Origin: Centroberyx gerrardi
Taxonomy: Eukaryota > Chordata > Actinopteri > Beryciformes > Berycidae
Reading direction: 5' to 3'
Length of the DNA stretch: 64,000 bases
Assembly: GCF_048128805.1 (NCBI RefSeq)
Contig: NC_136013.1
Location: 6,828,102-6,892,101, forward strand
The position numbers and the translations under genes were made by a program. Shown in pieces: positions 59,701 through 64,000 of the stretch (position 1 is the stretch's first letter; the number at the start of each line of letters is the position of its first letter). A model generated the notes under the pieces. The model was given only the letters and a program-made list of their open reading frames with translations, was not told the origin of the DNA and made no database searches.

Positions 59701-62700
59701 TAAAATAAAATAAAATAAAATCCTTCACCATTGTCATTTAACAGCTTGAAATAGCTTGTAGTGAGGTGCTGGCGCTTCAACCATACAGTAATTTTTTCTT
59801 TCACAAGGACTGCAAAAGGAGGGTTCAGTCCAGGGAATTAAAGCTAATGGCAAGGGATGAGGAGCTTGTTCTGAAACATGTCAGCCAATAAAAGTGACTG
59901 AAGGGATCAAGTTGCCGCCCTGACCCTTTTATTCCTCATTGCAATCATTCAAATAGCTAACTGAGGAGCAGATCAGGAATAATCAACATGGAATAAGGAG
60001 ATAAGTGATTTTAAGACCCTTTTCGATTTCAGCATTGGAGATGCCAAACGCTGAGGCTGTGAGGTTGGTTATGTCAATCGATTTCCCAAGAATAAACCCA
60101 GGTCACCTTGAGCTTTTTGATGCGTAGCTCAATCGTCTGGATGTCAGTGCTGAGGTCCAGCCTCCGCTGCTGCTCCAGCTCCTCCTCCGTCTGTCCCAAC
60201 CAAATCCACACACTGTTCAGGTCAGAGTTCAGCTGCTGCCACTGCTGCTGGTTCTGCTTTGTGCGCATCTCTTTGCTGAGGTCCTGAGCCTGCAGCAATT
60301 CCCAGCGCTCAATCACTCCTAGGGTGCAGGATGTAAGAGAGCGGGTGTCAAGGACATTCAAGGCACACTATATAAGCAGATTTAGAAGGGTTTTATTCCA
60401 TTGGATAAAAGCCCTGAAGCATTTCAACCTTTCCCTCCATATGGGAATATATCGCATGATGAGCAGTTGTAGTAAAATGAGTAACAAGACAAATGCATGG
60501 TAATGGAGATATAATGTAAAAACACACATGTAGGGTATGTAGAGGAGCAGAGTTACCTGATGTTTGGGACTCTGAGCTACTGGGATCTGCCAGTCCAGAC
60601 ACCGGGTCGTCCTCCTCCTTCAGCTCAAAGCCAATCCTCTTCACCGTGTCAATACTGCCGCGGCACTCACCCAGCAGTCGCATCTACAGGATGGATGTAT
60701 ATTATGTTACAGACCTTCTTTTATGTAATCCAATCAGTGTGAACAGATGATTATTATGCATTTTACGATTGGACATATATTTCAATGTTGTGACCTAGAT
60801 ATACATAACTGCATAATCAAATAAGCACTGCTGACAATGTTAGGCGTCCCATAGGTTTTTGTCATTGAGGAGTCAGCTGCGAGCCAAGATGATGCTATTG
60901 GACATTGATTATTTAGAAACCTAACAAGTAGACATTAGTGTCTTAGGTCTTATACCAATGTACTGTGTTAATATACCTTGTAAATAAGCAAGTCAACACT
61001 AAATCACTCCTCAAATGTAATTAAATTGCATAAAAATAGACAAAATAGAATACATTATCATGCTTTGGAACCCTTTTGAGAGCAAAAATTGTAATTTATT
61101 GAGGGCTAGTTGTGGCCTGCAGTCCTGATCTAGGTGTAACAGAGCAACACTCACGTATCCCATGTATGAGGCATCCTGTTCTGTGCTTGTGGGAGTGCGG
61201 CTGCGGCTGCTCTCTGGTTGTTGCAGGTGGAAGCGGCTGGTATCGGCTTGAATATGTGAGTCCATAGAGCCAACATCTCCTGTTGACACAACAACTGGTC
61301 ATATTTGCAGAACATAACCGTATGTTCAAGTATAGTGGTTACTCGAAATACACTCAACATCCCAAGAATAGGTAAGTAATGTTTTGCTTTAAACAAATCT
61401 GCAATCTCTTCAATACAAAGTTGGCTGACTTTTAAGATATTATTATCAATACAGAGAGTCCAGACTTGTTCCTTGTGAGAGTGAACAACATGCTTTTCTG
61501 AAACACAAAATAACTCCAAAAACTCCAAAGAGGTTAGCTACAACACACAGCACACTGCAAGTCAAACAAAAGTAAGGAGAAAGCCAGTTAAAAGAAGGGT
61601 TAGGTTGAATTCCATTTAAATTCTGCCAAATTGCGGACCAACGCAAAACCAATAAAAATGGAATTGACCCTATCCCCCATGTTAGAAAGTGCTGCCATTG
61701 GTTACAGTGCCTGCTGTTATGCTCAAAGTGTGTGTGAGAGAGAAAATAAACACAAATCACAGTCCAAGCCGGTGAACAGGCTATAAGTGTGGTATCACTC
61801 AGAGTGCGGCTGTTATTTCTGACCCCAAACACTCGGGGCATGCTGGGGTCTGCTGTTGCCTACCAGTGGAGGTTCTCAGAGTTTGTTCTGTTAGTTTAAC
61901 ATAGGCCTCAGGGCTCTCAGGGATCACTACATCTGGAAGAAACATTATACAGTACATACATTCAACAGTGAGCATTATACTGTTTGACTCCATGAACTGA
62001 TCAGACCTGGGCCAAACAGTCTTCACGAATAATTCTTAGCGCTTGATTTAATCTTCTTGGTGTATCATCAGATGGGTGGGGTTCGCCGCATCAGGACAGT
62101 GTCAGATAAGTTATCAATCACAGAAAAGTACACTTCACTGACTTTCAAATACTTTCCTGTTATTGTCTACACTCTTTGGGACTCATTTTAATATCCTATG
62201 CGGCAAACCTTGCTCATCTGGCATCTAAACAAGGCAAAATGAACCATGTAAAGTATTGGCAAATACTACTTGGCCCATGACTGGAACTCAACTCGTGACC
62301 CACAGCTGAGAGTAATGAGTCTTTGGCTCAATATCACTGTATGGGGTCACCATTGGACAGTTCATATTTTAAGAAGCCTACCTGATTTATAACATACTGG
62401 GAGTCATTTCAGTCCATCCATGTGCCTGAAAAATCAGATTTAAGTCGCTCTACAGTATATCACGTTGAGGTAGTTAGGATGCAATTGACTTCCACTAGCA
62501 TTGCTAACAAATGTGAAAAAATGTGATCCTTTTATTTATCCCTGGGTGAAATTCTCTTTTTGCTTAAACCTTTCTGCAGTGAGGTCAGAGGTCAGAGTCA
62601 GCTACAGAACAGCAATCCTGGAGCTGGTAGGGATTCAGTGTCTTGCTCAAGGACACTTCAACAGGACTGATGCTTGATGACACAGGGACTTGAACTCGGG

Positions 62701-63542
62701 TTGTTTGGTTGAATGACGGTTTCCCAACTCACTATGCCATTCTGCTGCCTCAAAAATGCTAACATTTTCTGCTTTTAACATCTTAAAAATAGAACACTTG
62801 TGAACACTTGTTTTGGATGGACTGAAGGGACTCCCAGTTTGTTATACATCATAGAGGTTTCTTAAAAGCCTGAACTATCCTTTTAACTTCAAGCAGAATG
62901 CTGTGTGTGTATGTGTGTGTGTGTGTGTGTGCATATGTGTGAACTGACCTGATAAGGCGGAGGCAGAGCGCTGGAGGAAGTCTCCCTCCTCGCTCTGCTG
63001 CTCTCTCAGGGCCCTGCTGGCGCTCTCCAGCCCGCGGCTCAGGTCGTAGTCGTGGTCCCACTCCAGGGGGATGGAGTCCACGCTGGCCGGGGTGTCCCTG
63101 CCCGAGCGCTCGGTCCGGAGCGGGGCCGCCAGGGAGGCTGAGCGGCTGGAGGAGGGCAGAGGTGAGAGGAAGCCGTCCCCCAGACGCTCGCTCCACGGCA
63201 GGCTGGACAAGTCACCGGGCTCGTCCAGCTCCAGCTCACGGTCTGAGAACGACACCTCGGTATCATCGTCTGCAAGCTGGAGAGAGAGGAAAGTGCATTA
63301 CATGTCTACAGTTTATACTGAGGATTTTAGGTATTAGGAAGATTACTTGCACGCCCCTATGTCCATGTGAAGGGGTTGAAAAGATTCCTGCACATACTCT
63401 GCACTTCATCATTGTGTAAACACTGACATTGACAAAGACACACCTTCAGAAACATTATGTTATTATGTTGGCATAATAAAAACTGCTGAGGTGAACAATA
63501 TCTGCAGGACCTTTTTTAGTGCGTACATGCACGTACGTACGT

Positions 63543-63577
<35 letters not shown>

Positions 63578-63960
63578 CTGAATTCATGTTAAAATTGTGC
63601 TTTGTTTTCTCATGTTTTTAATTTGCTTGTGTGCTTTTGTAAACTTTAATATAACTTTGATGAATATATAAGATTGTTGATTTTTTGATAATGAACATAT
63701 AGTCTGGTAATGAATAAATAGATTGATTGAATAGAAATCTATGCAATGGCCTTAATCTCTGGACTTACAGGGAGGCGAATGAGCTTTTTGTAGTAGCGCT
63801 CCACTCGACCAAACACCTCCTGACAGTAGCGCTGCAGCTCTTCCAGCTCCTCCTCGATGACAGCAGCATCCAGAGGCTCGCTCTTCTCTATCAGCGCCTC
63901 TCCCTGGTGGAAGATGTGCTCGATCTTGGCCGTGGTCAGCGAGATCTCCTGCTGGAACGC
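53718..63960 (-). CDS. syne1: Nesprin-1 C-terminal part (last 12 coding exons, 664 aa); 5' part beyond the window
   Basis: Outer nuclear membrane protein that links the nucleus to the cytoskeleton through SUN proteins. Exons in order: 63769-63960, 62949-63276, 61864-61932, 61155-61279, 60557-60683, 60107-60318, 58499-58699, 58139-58267, 57328-57540, 56616-56708, 55608-55666, 53718-53964; phases close to 664 codons plus stop. Spectrin-repeat segments include AFQQEISLTTAKIEH, VIERWELLQAQDLSKEMR, LSINLCSAEFVQSD and EKVHVIGNRLKLLLKEV. They are followed by the linker DLSSWSSADELDTSGS and RGKCSLSHPGPSVSSPH, which match human nesprin-1. The KASH domain has the membrane helix ALPLQLLLLLLLGVAFLV and the lumenal tail AEDYNCAQSNNFAHSFYPML ending YTNGPPPV. 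The Cys at -23 that bonds to SUN is present. Human nesprin-1 ends in Leu, here Val. The gene continues beyond 64000. Confidence 0.97.
55391..55590. mobile_element. 200-bp inverted-repeat element next to a syne1 splice donor
   Basis: The left arm begins TCTAGACTTACAGAAGATGA. The right arm, reversed and complemented, begins TCTAGAGCACCCAGAAGATA; both continue TGGAA(T/C)TCAT. The element is exactly 200 bp, without coding content, and its edge is 17 bases from the donor of the 55608-55666 exon. Confidence 0.6.
57590..57720. repeat. Fragment of a dispersed repeat in a syne1 intron
   Basis: On the minus strand it contains CCTGATGAAAGTACTATAGC then TGAAACATTGGTGCGTTAAA, a motif pair familiar from many vertebrate dispersed repeats. 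The ends carry GTGTGCG in both orientations. Class not assigned. Confidence 0.4.
59007..59720 (+). mobile_element. 3' end of a non-LTR retrotransposon (LINE), antisense in a syne1 intron
   Basis: 59010-59385 encodes the end of a LINE ORF2 protein: CCAVWGNAAQRDMRRLQITL, LNKAARMVLRC and GRRTFIFRTVKLWNSLQ, then a stop. A 3'UTR follows with GGACTCTTGGAAGATTAGCC and GAGATCCAAATAAA, ending in about six AAAAT units (59692-59720). It is 5'-truncated as usual for LINEs, and the remaining frame is open, so the copy is fairly young. The clade is not assigned; CR1/L2/Rex-like elements have such ends. Confidence 0.82.
61864..61932 (-). other. syne1: 23-residue syne1 exon resembling the alternative 'DV23' exon
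   Basis: This 69-bp exon in phase 1 adds DVVIPESPEAYVKLTEQTLR plus TST when included. It matches DVEIPENPEAYLKMTTKTLK, the alternatively used short exon in mammalian nesprins. Because it is 69 bp long, skipping it keeps the frame. Confidence 0.8.
62528..62755 (-). mobile_element. tRNA-derived SINE in a syne1 intron
   Basis: On the minus strand the head reads GGCAGCAGAATGGCATAGTG and GAGTTCAAGTCCC (tRNA-like boxes). It is followed by GTGTCCTTGAGCAAGACACT and a LINE-like tail TTTCACCCAGGGATAAATAA. A different subfamily from the two V-type copies. Confidence 0.65.
62902..62932. repeat. (TG)n microsatellite
   Basis: About 15 TG dinucleotides with one interruption, in a syne1 intron just downstream of the 62949-63276 exon. 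On the minus (coding) strand this is a CA run within about 20 bases of the splice donor. Confidence 0.9.
63546..63574. repeat. (CA)n microsatellite
   Basis: About 14 CA dinucleotides after an ACGT-rich lead (GTACGTACGTAC), in the syne1 intron between its first two visible exons. Confidence 0.9.
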
Positions 63961-64000
63961 CTGGGGGACCGGAGGCAGGAAGAGCACAGACAAACAAGCC

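Noticed and set aside
61446-62026. Minus-strand open frames around the 23-aa syne1 exon
   Set aside because: Only the 69-bp part with splice sites matches nesprin. The rest is intron read-through.

Overview
The window is ordinary nuclear DNA from a ray-finned fish, almost certainly a teleost. Genes are intron-rich with GT/AG splice sites. The gene content matches human 6q24-q25 (FBXO30, STX11, AKAP12, RMND1, CCDC170, SYNE1). Short repeats resemble fish tRNA-derived SINEs with the conserved 'TTGAGCAAGGCACT' core, and there are small inverted-repeat elements. I cannot name the species. Exons were assembled by eye from reading frame, splice signals and remembered vertebrate proteins. Phases close exactly across all six multi-exon genes.

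Layout, left to right. (1) A nine-exon gene (+, 1341-8529) encodes a small membrane-anchored zona pellucida (ZP) domain protein of 377 aa. (2) fbxo30 (+, 10171-12524) has a long 3'UTR, followed by an inverted-repeat element and a tRNA-Leu(UAA) gene (-, 16536-16618). (3) Two tandem syntaxin-11 genes lie on the minus strand, each with one coding exon. The second carries two decayed tandem copies of its own 3' end just past the stop. (4) About 10 kb has no visible gene but holds a nested repeat cluster (29.6-30.9 kb). (5) akap12 (+, 31679-40979) has a 6.3-kb last coding exon containing three families of internal protein repeats. (6) rmnd1 (-, 43424-46949) and ccdc170 (+, 48280-52554) are divergently transcribed. 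(7) The last 12 visible coding exons of syne1 (-, 53718-63960, running off the right edge) include the KASH domain.

The genes do not form a pathway. Their common thread is position. In human, esr1, zbtb2 and armt1 neighbour this set, but none is seen here, so this is probably the duplicate (3R ohnolog) copy of the region after gene loss. Cell roles are separate: ubiquitin ligase substrate adaptor (fbxo30), vesicle fusion (stx11 pair), kinase scaffold (akap12), mitochondrial translation support (rmnd1), microtubule-associated coiled coil (ccdc170) and nuclear-envelope anchor (syne1).

Most notable points: the expanding repeat arrays in akap12, the stx11 tail-module triplication, the start-stop uORF immediately before rmnd1, the apparent loss of esr1, and a KASH terminus ending in Val. 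I saw no virus-derived element, CRISPR or operon-like structure.
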